Source: Deltaproteobacteria bacterium (lineage in GTDB: Bacteria > Desulfobacterota > Desulfobaccia > Desulfobaccales > 0-14-0-80-60-11). Taken from it: 40,130 bases of DNA. Below are positions 17,299 through 25,496 of this stretch, in pieces. Under the pieces are notes generated by a model. The model made no database searches, was not told the DNA's origin, and saw nothing but the letters and a program-made list of their open reading frames with translations. The translations under genes and the position numbers were made by a program. Position 1 is the first letter of the stretch. Each line of letters begins with the position of its first letter. The stretch covers positions 1 through 40,130 of the forward strand of contig JACQYN010000061.1 of assembly GCA_016208235.1 (NCBI GenBank), written 5' to 3'.

Positions 17299-17399
17299 TT
17301 GCGTTGTGCAATGGTTCACAAACCATTTTTAAAATATCTTTTATTATCAACGTATTAACTATTGTTGCAGCACCCCGTCCCCCAAATTGCAAAATGCAA
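17299..17399. promoter_or_regulatory. Two TTGC-N5-GCAA dyads in the divergent region
   Basis: 17299-17311 and 17387-17399 are both exact TTGC-N5-GCAA palindromes, with centres 88 bases apart. A further hairpin (AATGGTT / AACCATT) lies at 17310-17327. The region separates the minus-strand TauE operon from the plus-strand REC-Lon gene and is AT-rich. Two spaced copies of one dyad suit an activator or repressor binding both sites, for example the NtrC-type regulator encoded nearby. That assignment is a guess. Nothing else is visible between 17142 and 17555 except the promoter listed next. Confidence 0.5.
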
Positions 17400-17481
17400 C
17401 ACAAAGATGAGGCCCCCCTGGATCTAGAAAAAAGCCAAAGAAAATCATAAAATTAAAATAAGTCGGGCCCCGCGGCTGAAG

Positions 17482-17510
17482 TTGCCCTGCCCCAAGTTTT
17501 TCTTTATACT
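17482..17510 (+). promoter_or_regulatory. Sigma-70-type promoter of the REC-Lon gene
   Basis: TTGCCC (17482-17487) and TATACT (17505-17510) are 17 bases apart and match the consensus at 4 and 5 of 6 positions. The start codon is 45 bases downstream. Confidence 0.6.
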
Positions 17511-17555
17511 GTGGATGGGGTGTGATACTCCTCAACTCCAGGAAGGTTTGCCGCT

Positions 17556-19565
17556 ATGATTTTTTTCCGTAAAGGCGAAGAGGAAAGGCCCAAGGCAGGG
17601 CAGGAACTGGCGGATCTGCGCACCGCCATTCATAAGGCCCAACTCCCCCCGGAAGTGCTGGCCGTGGCCCTGAAGGAATTGGAGCGAGTAGAAAAGACCG
17701 ATCCTTCGGTGGCCGAGTACTCCATCGGCCTGAATTATCTGGATTATCTCATCTCTCTTCCCTGGAACCGCTTTACCGAGGACAACCTGGACTTGAAACG
17801 GGCCGGGCGCATCCTGGAATCCCAGCACTACGGGCTGGGACACGTCAAGGAAAGGATCCTGGAATACCTGGCGGTGCGCACCCTCTGCAGCCTCCAGAGC
17901 GCCCGGGTGCTGGTAGTGGATGATGAAGAGATCGCCCGCACCAACCTGGAGTACATTCTCCGGAAGGAGGGCCACCAGGTTAGCGGCGCGTCCAACGGCG
18001 CGGAAGCCATGGACATGATCAAGGCCCAGGAGTATGACCTGATTCTCACGGATTTGAAGATGGAGAGGATGGACGGCCTGCAGCTCCTGGAATCCGCCAA
18101 GCAACTGGCCCCCCACACGGAAATCATCATGGTCACGGGCTACGCTACGGTCAGTTCCGCGGTGGACGCCCTGAAGAAAGGCGCAGCCCATTACCTCTCC
18201 AAGCCCATCAAGCTGGACGAGCTCCGGGACACAGTCCGGGAGATCATTGACAAGAAGCGGCATGTGCAGATGAGCCGGGGCCCCATCCTCTGCTTCGCCG
18301 GCCCCCCGGGCACCGGCAAGACCTCCATCGGCCGGGGCATTGCCGAGGCCCTGGAGCGCAAATTTGTGCGGATGTCCCTGGCGGGCCTGCGGGATGAAGC
18401 GGAACTCCGGGGCCACCGCCGCACCTACGTAGGCGCCATGCCCGGAAGAATCATCAGCGAAATCCGGCGCATCGGCTTAAAAAACCCGGTTTTTATGCTG
18501 GATGAGATCGACAAGATCGGCCAGGATTTCCGGGGGGACCCGGCTTCAGTGCTGCTGGAGATCCTGGACCCGGAGCAGAACAGCCATTTTGTGGATCATT
18601 ACGTGGACGTGCCCTTTGATCTCTCCGGGGTGATGTTCATCACCACCGCCAACGTGGTGGAGACCCTGCCCCACCCCCTGCTGGACCGCCTGGAAGTCAT
18701 CAATTTCCCCGGGTACACGGAGAGCGAAAAGAAAAACATCGCCCGCAAGTATCTGGTCCCCCGGCAGCTCAGGGAGCACGGCCTGACCCATTTGACCCCG
18801 GATTTTACCGACGCGGGCCTCGCGAAAATCATCCACGATTACACCCAGGAGGCGGGCCTGCGCAACCTGGACCGGGGGATCGCCACCATTTGCCGCAAAC
18901 TGGCCCGCATCTGCCTCCAGGCCAAGGGCGCGTCCTGCGCCTTGGCCGTAGATGAAACCCTGGTGGAGAAGCTCCTGGGCCCCCGCAAGTTCACCCACGA
19001 AGTGGCGGAAGCGGGCAACCGCGTCGGTGTTACCACCGGGTTGGTGTGGACCGAGTTCGGCGGCGAGCTGATTTTTGTAGAAGCCTCCCAGATGCGGGGG
19101 CACCAGCAACTGATTCTCACCGGCTCCCTGGGGACCGTGCTCCGGGAATCGGCCCAAACCGCGCTGAGCTTCGTCCGCAGCCACGCCGAGGAATTCGGCC
19201 TGGACCCCAACTTCTTCGAGAACCGGGACATCCACATCCACCTCCCGGCCGGGGCCATCCCTAAGGAAGGCCCTTCCGCGGGCGTGACCATCGCCCTGGC
19301 GCTGCTCTCACTCCTCACCGGGCGCCCGGCCCGCCGGGACGTGGCCTTGACCGGCGAACTGACTCTTTCTGGCCGCATCCTGCCGGTGAGCGGCATCCGG
19401 GAGAAGATCCTGGCCTCCCAGCGGGCCGGGGTGAAGGTGGTAGTCTTCCCCAAACAGAACGAAGTGGATATCAACAACCTGGAAGAGGAAGTGAAAGAAG
19501 GGCTGGAAATCGTCCTGGCCGAAGAGATTCAACCCCTCATTGACCTGGTGTTGCTATCTGGTTGA
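17556..19565 (+). CDS. Lon-type ATP-dependent protease with an inserted response-regulator receiver
   Basis: A 669-residue protein. Residues 1-115 match the helical segment before the AAA+ module of Lon (LDYLISLPWNRF, HYGLGHVKERILEYLAV). The large N-terminal substrate domain of ordinary Lon is absent. Residues 117-235 form a complete receiver: Asp122/123, phospho-Asp166 in LTDLKM, Thr194, Lys216. The AAA+ domain follows at once (GPPGTGKT 249-256, MLDEID 314-319). The S16 protease domain has Ser574 in EGPSAG and Lys617 in IREK, 43 residues apart as in E. coli Lon. The protein therefore looks like an active protease whose ATPase may be switched by phosphorylation. It has its own promoter and terminator. 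The receiver closely resembles that of the NtrC-type regulator at 20483-21835. Confidence 0.93.
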   Translation: MIFFRKGEEERPKAGQELADLRTAIHKAQLPPEVLAVALKELERVEKTDPSVAEYSIGLNYLDYLISLPWNRFTEDNLDLKRAGRILESQHYGLGHVKERILEYLAVRTLCSLQSARVLVVDDEEIARTNLEYILRKEGHQVSGASNGAEAMDMIKAQEYDLILTDLKMERMDGLQLLESAKQLAPHTEIIMVTGYATVSSAVDALKKGAAHYLSKPIKLDELRDTVREIIDKKRHVQMSRGPILCFAGPPGTGKTSIGRGIAEALERKFVRMSLAGLRDEAELRGHRRTYVGAMPGRIISEIRRIGLKNPVFMLDEIDKIGQDFRGDPASVLLEILDPEQNSHFVDHYVDVPFDLSGVMFITTANVVETLPHPLLDRLEVINFPGYTESEKKNIARKYLVPRQLREHGLTHLTPDFTDAGLAKIIHDYTQEAGLRNLDRGIATICRKLARICLQAKGASCALAVDETLVEKLLGPRKFTHEVAEAGNRVGVTTGLVWTEFGGELIFVEASQMRGHQQLILTGSLGTVLRESAQTALSFVRSHAEEFGLDPNFFENRDIHIHLPAGAIPKEGPSAGVTIALALLSLLTGRPARRDVALTGELTLSGRILPVSGIREKILASQRAGVKVVVFPKQNEVDINNLEEEVKEGLEIVLAEEIQPLIDLVLLSG

Positions 19566-19622
19566 GAAAGATTTTGGGGGAGGGGGCCTGGGGCTACGAA
19601 GCTAAATGGGTATCGCCAGGGG

Positions 19623-19651
19623 AGCCCGACTTGACAGAGTCGGGCTTTTTT
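19623..19651 (+). terminator. Rho-independent terminator after the REC-Lon gene
   Basis: Arms AGCCCGAC and GTCGGGCT around an 8-base loop are followed by a run of Ts. It lies 58 bases after the stop. Confidence 0.92.
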
Positions 19652-19702
19652 ATTACCTTGATTTATAAGAGAAATCTAGTCCCCCATGAATGAGGCGGCC
19701 CC

Positions 19703-19933
19703 ATGGAAAAAGGGATAAATAAAGACATGTTCGACAAGTTCAAGGCTGTGGCCCAAGGCCCGGACGCCGATCTGCTGAGAGAGTTTCTGGATATGCTCTA
19801 TTACCGGCAGGGGGAACATGACCGGGAACCTCTGACCGAAGAGGATTGGGCTGCCATTAGGGAAGGAAGGGAAGCCATTAAACGCGGTGAATTTGTTACC
19901 CTGGAAGAGTTGGAAAAAGACCTTGGTCTATGA
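19703..19933 (+). CDS. Antitoxin of a RelE/ParE-type module
   Basis: A 76-residue acidic helical protein. Its C-terminal half (LTEEDWAAIREGREAIKRGE, then FVTLEELEKDLG) has the look of antitoxins that wrap around RelE/ParE-fold toxins. Its stop overlaps the start of the next gene by four bases (ATGA), the usual arrangement of such pairs. The start could instead be the ATG eight codons later, 19727, which has a better purine-rich leader. It would neutralise the toxin and repress its own operon; the exact antitoxin family is not clear. Confidence 0.75.
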   Translation: MEKGINKDMFDKFKAVAQGPDADLLREFLDMLYYRQGEHDREPLTEEDWAAIREGREAIKRGEFVTLEELEKDLGL

Positions 19934-20196
19934 GCTATTCCCTCCACATTGACAAAAACGCCACCAAGATCATCAAGTCCCTGGATCGGACGACCATCAA
20001 GCGCATACATAGAAGGCTGCAAGAATTGGCAAAAGACCCGCTGGACCCCCGCATATCAAGTCCGGTGGAGATGGGCCAAGAGGAGCGCAAATCCAGGGTG
20101 GGTAACTGGCGAATCCTTTACGAAATCGACGAAGAATCCCACACAGTCAACATCACTGCAGTCAGACCCCGAGGAAGAGCCTACCGCAAATTTTAG
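19930..20196 (+). CDS. RelE/ParE-superfamily toxin
   Basis: An 88-residue basic protein. MSYSLHIDKNATKIIKSLD at the N-terminus and KSRVGNWRILYEID with a closing beta strand (VNITAVRPRGRAYR) are the pattern of the RelE/ParE fold, in which Arg and aromatic residues near the end contact mRNA or gyrase. RVGNWRILYEI is the most diagnostic piece. RelE members cleave mRNA in the ribosome, whereas ParE members inhibit gyrase; the sequence favours the RelE side, but this is not certain. It overlaps the antitoxin by four bases. Confidence 0.87.
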   Translation: MSYSLHIDKNATKIIKSLDRTTIKRIHRRLQELAKDPLDPRISSPVEMGQEERKSRVGNWRILYEIDEESHTVNITAVRPRGRAYRKF

Positions 20197-20228
20197 GAAG
20201 GTGAAAAAAATAGGACAGCCCCCTTTTG

Positions 20229-20468
20229 TTATTTCCTCAATTCTTGGGCAGTGAGGTCCGTCATGATCGCTCGCCTGGTCTCATCAGAAAGCTCAACTGC
20301 CGCGAAATACCCTTCAGGATAAAGATAATCCTCACCTGATTCGTCGATCACCCTTACATAATGATTTTTTTCCGCCTCCGGGTCGTGAAGCTTAACGTAA
20401 AGCTTGCGTTTCTCCAAAGAGGCCGGATAATCATCATTGCGAATGCAGATAACGAATGGCTGTTTCAT
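20229..20468 (-). CDS. Small conserved hypothetical protein
   Basis: A 79-residue soluble protein with the pattern FVICIRNDDYPASLEKRKLY, then VRVIDESGEDYLYP. It resembles a widespread set of uncharacterised 70-80 residue bacterial proteins with the same IRN...DESGEDYLYP signature. I place the start at the ATG at 20466-20468, preceded by AGGAAAA and 14 bases after the regulator stop. A longer frame to 20516 would overlap the end of the regulator gene. No function is known to me. Confidence 0.7.
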   Translation of the reverse strand: MKQPFVICIRNDDYPASLEKRKLYVKLHDPEAEKNHYVRVIDESGEDYLYPEGYFAAVELSDETRRAIMTDLTAQELRK

Positions 20469-20482
20469 GCGCTTCAGTTTTC

Positions 20483-21835
20483 CTATCCCAAATCCAGCCG
20501 CTTTAATTTCCGCCATAAAGACACCCGGTCGATGCCCAAGGCTTCTGCGGCCTTGGTTTTATTGCCATTCATCTGTTTCAGGACCCAGGCGATGTATTCC
20601 TGTTCGTTTTCTTCCAGGGTCAGGAATTCCTTTTTCTGGCGGCGCTGCACCTGGAAGCCGGGTTGTTGGAAATCCCCCGGCAGGTGGCTCACTTCGATGG
20701 AGGGGCCGGAGGCCAGGGTAACGGCCCGTTCCATGATATTTTCCAGTTCCCGGATATTGCCGGGGAACTCGTAATCCATCAGGATCTCCATCACCTCCTC
20801 GGAGATCTGGTCGATTTGCTTCCTCTGGGCCTCGGCAAACTTCCGGAGGAAATGGCGGCACAGCAGGGGGATGTCGTCCCGGCGCTCCGCCAGGGTGGGC
20901 ACTTGCAGGGTCACCACATTGATGCGGTAGAACAAGTCCTGGCGGAAGGCCCCCCGTTCCACCTCCCCTTTCAGGTCTTTATTGGTGGCGGCCAGGATGC
21001 GGATATCCACCGGGATTTCGGTGGTCCCACCCACCCGGATCAGGGTCTTCTCCTGGATGACCCGGAGCAATTTCACCTGCATGGATAGCGGCATGTCGCC
21101 GATTTCATCCAGGAAGATGCTCCCTCCCGGGGCCACTTCCAGGAGCCCCTTCTTGACTCCCCGGGCCCCGGTGAAGGCCTCCCGCTCGTGGCCGAAGAGT
21201 TCGTTGGCCAGCAGCTCTTCGCTGAAGGCCCCGCAGTTGATGGCCAAAAACCGTTTCTCGGCCCGGGCACTCAGGTGGTGAATGGCCTTGGCCACCAGTT
21301 CCTTGCCGGTGCCGGTCTCCCCCAGGATGAGCACTGTGGCGTCCGTGGGGGCAATCTGCTGGATGGTCCTATTCAGGGCCTCGATCTGGGGGCTTTTGCC
21401 GATGATCAGGGGGACGCCTTTCTGGCTCTGCACCTGGCGTTTCAGGTCGATGACTTCCTGACGCAGCCATCTCTTTTCCAGGGCCTTGCGCACCAGGATG
21501 CGCACTTCTTCGATCTTGTAGGGCTTGGGGAGGTAATGGTACGCCCCTTTTTGCATGGCCTCCACCGCGGAAGTGACGGTGGCGTAGCCGGTGATCATGA
21601 TCACTTCGGTATCCGGGAAGAGTTCCTTAGTGCGCTCCAGGACCTGGAGGCCATCCACCTGCTGCATGCGCAGATCGGTCATCACCAAGTCGAACTCTCC
21701 CTTTTCCAGTTCCTGGAAGGCCAGCTGTCCGGATTCCACCGCGACGGTGTCGTAGCCTTCCTTGCGCAAGACGTGATCCAGGTTTTCCCGGGCGATGAGC
21801 TCATCTTCCACGATCAAGATCCGGGCGCGCTTCAT
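20483..21835 (-). CDS. NtrC-family sigma-54-dependent response regulator
   Basis: A 450-residue regulator. The receiver (1-120) has phospho-Asp54 in VMTDLRM, Thr82 in ITGYAT and Lys104. The sigma-54 AAA+ domain (about 143-385) has Walker A GETGTGKE (172-179), Walker B in GGSIFLDEIGD, and EAFTGA at 219-224 in the sigma-54 contact loop, where the first residue is normally Gly. A Fis-type helix-turn-helix ends the protein (NKTKAAEALGIDRVSLWRKL). It would activate sigma-54 promoters when phosphorylated by the kinase encoded just upstream, with which it overlaps by four bases. No convincing sigma-54 promoter was found in the window, so its targets are unknown. Confidence 0.95.
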   Translation of the reverse strand: MKRARILIVEDELIARENLDHVLRKEGYDTVAVESGQLAFQELEKGEFDLVMTDLRMQQVDGLQVLERTKELFPDTEVIMITGYATVTSAVEAMQKGAYHYLPKPYKIEEVRILVRKALEKRWLRQEVIDLKRQVQSQKGVPLIIGKSPQIEALNRTIQQIAPTDATVLILGETGTGKELVAKAIHHLSARAEKRFLAINCGAFSEELLANELFGHEREAFTGARGVKKGLLEVAPGGSIFLDEIGDMPLSMQVKLLRVIQEKTLIRVGGTTEIPVDIRILAATNKDLKGEVERGAFRQDLFYRINVVTLQVPTLAERRDDIPLLCRHFLRKFAEAQRKQIDQISEEVMEILMDYEFPGNIRELENIMERAVTLASGPSIEVSHLPGDFQQPGFQVQRRQKKEFLTLEENEQEYIAWVLKQMNGNKTKAAEALGIDRVSLWRKLKRLDLG

Positions 21836-23277
21836 GGGGACGGCCTCTTCTCTTTATCCAGGGAGTTGTAAGGCAAACGGATGACGAATCTGGTTCCTTC
21901 CCCTTCCTTGCTCTCCACGGTGATGGAGCCCTGATGCTTCTCGATAATACCATACACTATGGACAGTCCTAAACCCGTGCCGGCGCCCACCTCCTTGGTG
22001 GTAAAAAAGGGATCAAAAACCCGGTCGATCTCTTCTCTGGGAATGCCGACGCCGGTATCTTCTATGGTGATAACCGCCTGCCTGTTCCCGGCGTCCACCT
22101 GGGCGGCGATCTTTATTTCCCCGGGCGGCTCCTTAATGGCCTGGACCGCGTTCATCAGGAGATTCAAAAATACTTCCTGCAAGCGTTGAGCGTCTATCTT
22201 GAGGACCAGGTCCCAGGGCACCTCTTGCACGATGTCGATCCCCGGGGGCACTTGGCTGGAAATCAGCCGGATGGAGCGGTTGACCACGTCTTCCAGGGGG
22301 ATGGGCTTCAGCTCGAAATCCCGCTCCCGGGAGAATTCTAGCAGCCCCTTGACGATATCCCGGGCCCGGTAAACCTCCTGTTCCACGTTGGTCAGCATCT
22401 TTTTTAATAATTCCCGGTCGCACTGGTCCAGGTCCTCCAGGATGATCTGGCAGGAAGTGGAGATGTTGTTTAAGGGATTGTTCAACTGGTGGGCGATGCC
22501 CGCGGTGAGCACCCCCAGGGAGGACATTTTCTTGGCCTGCACCAGTTGGTCCTGGCGCTTTTCCAGCTCCGCCACCATGCGGTTAAAGGCTTCCACCACC
22601 CGCTGCGTCTCATCCCGGGTATCCAGGACCGGCAGCGGCCGGAAATTGCCCTGGGCGATACGCAGGGTGGTGTCTTCAATCACCCTTAGGGGGCGGATAA
22701 TCTTGCGGCTGACGATAAGGACGAAAAAGCCCATGAAGCCCAGAAAGACCAACATGGAAGAAAGTAACTGGGTCTTTAGGGTATTGATGATTTCCAGAAT
22801 TCTTTGCCGTTCAAACTTAACCAGGTGCAGGGATAGCTCCACCAGGGTCTTACCCCGCTCCCGCAACTGCTCTTCCACCCGGGAGCGGGACGCGGCGCTC
22901 TTGGGCAGCTCTTCCATGAGCCGGCTGTAAGCCAAAAATTCTTCCCGGAAAAGAGGAAACTGGGGGGCGATCTTGAGGTACTTCACTTCCGGGGCGATCT
23001 TGTCTAGGGTCTCCAGGCCCAGTTGGATGTAGCGCCGGTTTTCCTGCCAATCCTCGGCAGAGCCGTAAAGCAGGTAATTCTTCTCATAGCGCCGGATTTC
23101 CAGGATGGTGTTGCTCAGGTCATCGGCAATCTCCACGAAGTGCTGCTTGGTCTCGATCTGCCGCAGGTAATTATAGGAAAGCCCGCCAATGAAGCCGATG
23201 GCCAGGATGCAGGCGGTCAGGCCCACCGCCACCTTCTGGCGGATATTCAGGTGCAAGTTGATTTTCCAAGCGGTCAT
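21832..23277 (-). CDS. HAMP-containing sensor histidine kinase, NtrB-like
   Basis: A 481-residue membrane kinase. It has a transmembrane helix at about 15-36, a helical extracytoplasmic sensor of about 135 residues (with IRRYEKNYLLYG, typical of four-helix-bundle sensors), a second membrane helix near 172-190, HAMP, and then HisKA with AGIAHQLNNPLNN (phospho-His263). The residue after the His is Gln, where Glu or Asp is usual. The HATPase domain is complete (NLLMNAVQAI, DTGVGIP, GTGLGLSIVYGI). It precedes and overlaps the NtrC-type gene by four bases, so the two form a pair. It may also phosphorylate the related receiver in the Lon fusion (inference). Confidence 0.93.
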   Translation of the reverse strand: MTAWKINLHLNIRQKVAVGLTACILAIGFIGGLSYNYLRQIETKQHFVEIADDLSNTILEIRRYEKNYLLYGSAEDWQENRRYIQLGLETLDKIAPEVKYLKIAPQFPLFREEFLAYSRLMEELPKSAASRSRVEEQLRERGKTLVELSLHLVKFERQRILEIINTLKTQLLSSMLVFLGFMGFFVLIVSRKIIRPLRVIEDTTLRIAQGNFRPLPVLDTRDETQRVVEAFNRMVAELEKRQDQLVQAKKMSSLGVLTAGIAHQLNNPLNNISTSCQIILEDLDQCDRELLKKMLTNVEQEVYRARDIVKGLLEFSRERDFELKPIPLEDVVNRSIRLISSQVPPGIDIVQEVPWDLVLKIDAQRLQEVFLNLLMNAVQAIKEPPGEIKIAAQVDAGNRQAVITIEDTGVGIPREEIDRVFDPFFTTKEVGAGTGLGLSIVYGIIEKHQGSITVESKEGEGTRFVIRLPYNSLDKEKRPSP

Positions 23278-23616
23278 CAGCGGCGCCCTCTAACGGAGAC
23301 CAGCAGGAAACCCTGAAGTGCTGCAACGAATCATAGAGTACCTTACCATTAGTCAATCAGTTAAAGTCAAGAATTTACTCCCCGGCTGGGCGGCCGGGTT
23401 CCCCTCCAGTCTGGAGAAAATCGTACAGTTTTGCAACAGTGATCCTGACGCGGATGGTCACGCCCATTATTTTTTGGGGAGGAAAGCAAGTAATAAAAAT
23501 CTCTCGGCTTTTTCCCTCTTCGCCTGACACCCGAAAAATTTCCCCCGCCCTCTCCAGAGGCGCCATCTGGGGGAGGTTTCCACCTATTATAAATATATTT
23601 AATCATATTAGTCCTT

Positions 23617-23638
23617 CCGATGCAATTCCGATGCAATT
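23617..23638. promoter_or_regulatory. Tandem 11-bp direct repeat upstream of a promoter
   Basis: CCGATGCAATT occurs twice in direct succession (23617-23627, 23628-23638), ending 32 bases before the -35 box at 23671. The spacing of one helical turn puts both copies on the same DNA face, as expected of an activator site. The regulator is unknown. Confidence 0.5.
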
Positions 23639-23670
23639 CGCAACATATGAAATCTACAAGAAAAAATGCC

Positions 23671-23699
23671 TTGACACCTTGTGAGATTTTTAACATACT
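23671..23699 (+). promoter_or_regulatory. Sigma-70-type promoter of the third TauE operon
   Basis: A perfect -35 TTGACA (23671-23676) and CATACT (23694-23699, 4 of 6) are 17 bases apart, 56 bases before the start. Confidence 0.7.
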
Positions 23700-23755
23700 T
23701 TGACGCATTATTTAGCCAAGTCATCTTAACCAAATTTTAGGGAGGGCAAACAGGG

Positions 23756-24697
23756 GTGGAAATTTATCTTCCCATTGCCGGCATGAGCATCAACTTTTTT
23801 CTGATCCTCGGCATCGGCGGCGTGGTGGGCTTCCTCTCCGGGTTGTTCGGAGTAGGAGGGGGATTCTTGCTCACCCCCCTGATGATGATGATCGGCATTC
23901 CCCCCGCGGTGGCCGCGGCCTCGGACTCCAACCAGATTGTGGCCGCAGCCAGTTCAGGGGCCTTTGCCCACTGGCGTTTGGGCAATGTGGACTTTAAAAT
24001 GGGCCTGGTCATCCTGGCCGGGGGCATCTTCGGCGGCACCATCGGCGTGCAACTCGTCAAGGTCCTCAGGGCCGCGGGCAACTTTGAGTTCGTCATGAAG
24101 GTGGTCTATGTGCTCATGCTGGGCCTGGTGGGCGGGGCCATGTTCATGGAGAGCCTGCGCACCATCCTTCGCAGCCGCAAACAGGACCCCGGGGCAGAGG
24201 GGACGACAGTTTCCGAGCACAAACTCGGCAAGTTGTTCGCCAAGATGCCCTTAAAGATGAATTTTCACCGCTCCGGGTTGCACACTTCGGCCATCTTCCC
24301 CTTTTCCATCGGCACCATCGTGGGCATTATGGCTGCCCTTTTAGGGGTCGGCGGGGGTTTCATCATGGTGCCGGCCATGATCTATATCATCGGCATGCCC
24401 ACCATCGCGGCCATCGGCACGGACCTTTTCCAGATTGTGCTCACTTCCGCCAACGTCACCCTGCAGCAGGCCATGGTTAACAAGACCGTGGACCTGCTCC
24501 TGGCCCTGATCCTCCTGTTCGGCTCCACCATCGGCGCCCAGTTCGGGGCTATAGCCGGCAAACGCCTCAAAGGGGAACAGATTCGCATCCTCCTGGCCAT
24601 CATCGTCCTGGCCCTGACCGTCAAACTCTTCCTGGACCTGGTCATCACCCCCAGCGACCTGGTAAGCCTGGCCCCGGCCAAGGGTGGAGGACATTAA
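23756..24697 (+). CDS. TauE/SafE-family exporter, copy 3
   Basis: A 313-residue membrane protein with both family repeats intact: SGLFGVGGGFLLTPLMMMIG in the first half and AALLGVGGGFIMVPAMIYIIG in the second, with about eight hydrophobic segments. It starts at GTG 23756 after GGGAGG. It is followed by a TIGR02186/Alph_Pro_TM-type protein and a Usp, an arrangement in which the partner genes differ from those of copies 1 and 2. Transport of sulfite or a related small anion is suggested by the family, not shown. Confidence 0.88.
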   Translation: MEIYLPIAGMSINFFLILGIGGVVGFLSGLFGVGGGFLLTPLMMMIGIPPAVAAASDSNQIVAAASSGAFAHWRLGNVDFKMGLVILAGGIFGGTIGVQLVKVLRAAGNFEFVMKVVYVLMLGLVGGAMFMESLRTILRSRKQDPGAEGTTVSEHKLGKLFAKMPLKMNFHRSGLHTSAIFPFSIGTIVGIMAALLGVGGGFIMVPAMIYIIGMPTIAAIGTDLFQIVLTSANVTLQQAMVNKTVDLLLALILLFGSTIGAQFGAIAGKRLKGEQIRILLAIIVLALTVKLFLDLVITPSDLVSLAPAKGGGH

Positions 24698-24698
24698 G

Positions 24699-25496
24699 AT
24701 GAAGCGTATCCTGCCCCTGTTTATAATTCTGGGCCTGGTTTGCCTCTGGGGTGCGCCGGCCGTCGCCATTACTCCGGAAGCCAAACAGAAGGTGGTGACC
24801 GCGGCCTCCAAGAACCTCATTGAGATCGGCCTCTCCTACCGGGGCGACCAGATTCACTTTTTTGGAGTCAATCCCGCGCCAGGGACCGATCTGATCATCA
24901 AGCTCACCGCGGAGAAAGATGAAGAGATCAAATTCTCCGTCAAGGGCAAGGTAGGCCCGTTTTGGATGACGGTGAAGCAATACGACGTCACCGGCGCGCC
25001 GTTTATGTATAAGATCCATGCCAGCAAGCCCATCAAAGAGATCGTCTCCGAAGCCACCGCCCAGGAGCTGGAATTGGGCTACCCGGCTATCCGCCACAAA
25101 ATGAAGATGCATCTGAGCCGGGGCGACGCCGCACCGGAGGACGCGGATAAGGTCTTTCAAGGCATGCTCAAGATCAAAGAGCGGGCCAATCTTTATAACA
25201 TCGTGGAAGACCCGGCCCGCCTCCAGGTAGAGGAAGGCAAGCTCTTCAAACACTATTTCCGATTTCCCCCCGCGGCCACCGAGGGCCGCTACCAGGTGGA
25301 GTCTTTCTGTTTTCAGAAGGGCCAGTTGGTGGGCTACGGCAAGGACATTATCGAAATAAAGAAAGTGGGGTTGGAAAGCTGGCTGACCGAAACCTCCCAG
25401 AACCAGCCGGTATTCTTCGGCATTATGGCGGTGCTCATCGCCATGGGCGCCGGCCTGTTGGTGGGCGTGATCTTTAGGAAAGGAGGGCACCATTGA
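24699..25496 (+). CDS. TIGR02186 / Alph_Pro_TM-like membrane-anchored protein
   Basis: A 265-residue protein: signal peptide (1-23, MKRILPLFIILGLVCLWG to AVA), an extracytoplasmic beta-rich body beginning with IEIGLSYRGDQIHFFG, and one C-terminal transmembrane helix (about 238-258, FGIMAVLIAMGAGLLVGVI) with a short basic tail. The layout and the conserved G-D/E-x-I-x-F-F-G opening match the TIGR02186 (Alph_Pro_TM) family, which is often encoded next to TauE/SafE permeases. Its function is unknown; it may be an extracytoplasmic partner of the permease. I chose the ATG at 24699, with GGAGG 8 bases upstream and one base after the permease stop. An upstream in-frame ATG at 24684 would overlap that gene. 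Confidence 0.82.
   Translation: MKRILPLFIILGLVCLWGAPAVAITPEAKQKVVTAASKNLIEIGLSYRGDQIHFFGVNPAPGTDLIIKLTAEKDEEIKFSVKGKVGPFWMTVKQYDVTGAPFMYKIHASKPIKEIVSEATAQELELGYPAIRHKMKMHLSRGDAAPEDADKVFQGMLKIKERANLYNIVEDPARLQVEEGKLFKHYFRFPPAATEGRYQVESFCFQKGQLVGYGKDIIEIKKVGLESWLTETSQNQPVFFGIMAVLIAMGAGLLVGVIFRKGGHH

Larger units (their letters stand above)
23278..23755. other. Divergent regulatory region before the third TauE operon
   Basis: 478 bases between the minus-strand kinase gene and the plus-strand permease. It contains the tandem 11-bp repeat and the promoter listed next. Short open frames of 63-113 codons here have no ribosome site or recognisable product. The last 150 bases are clearly AT-rich, as expected of a promoter region. 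Confidence 0.6.

Noticed and set aside
23439-23684. 81-codon open frame before the third TauE gene
   Set aside because: It runs through the tandem repeat and into the promoter, with no ribosome site or recognisable product.
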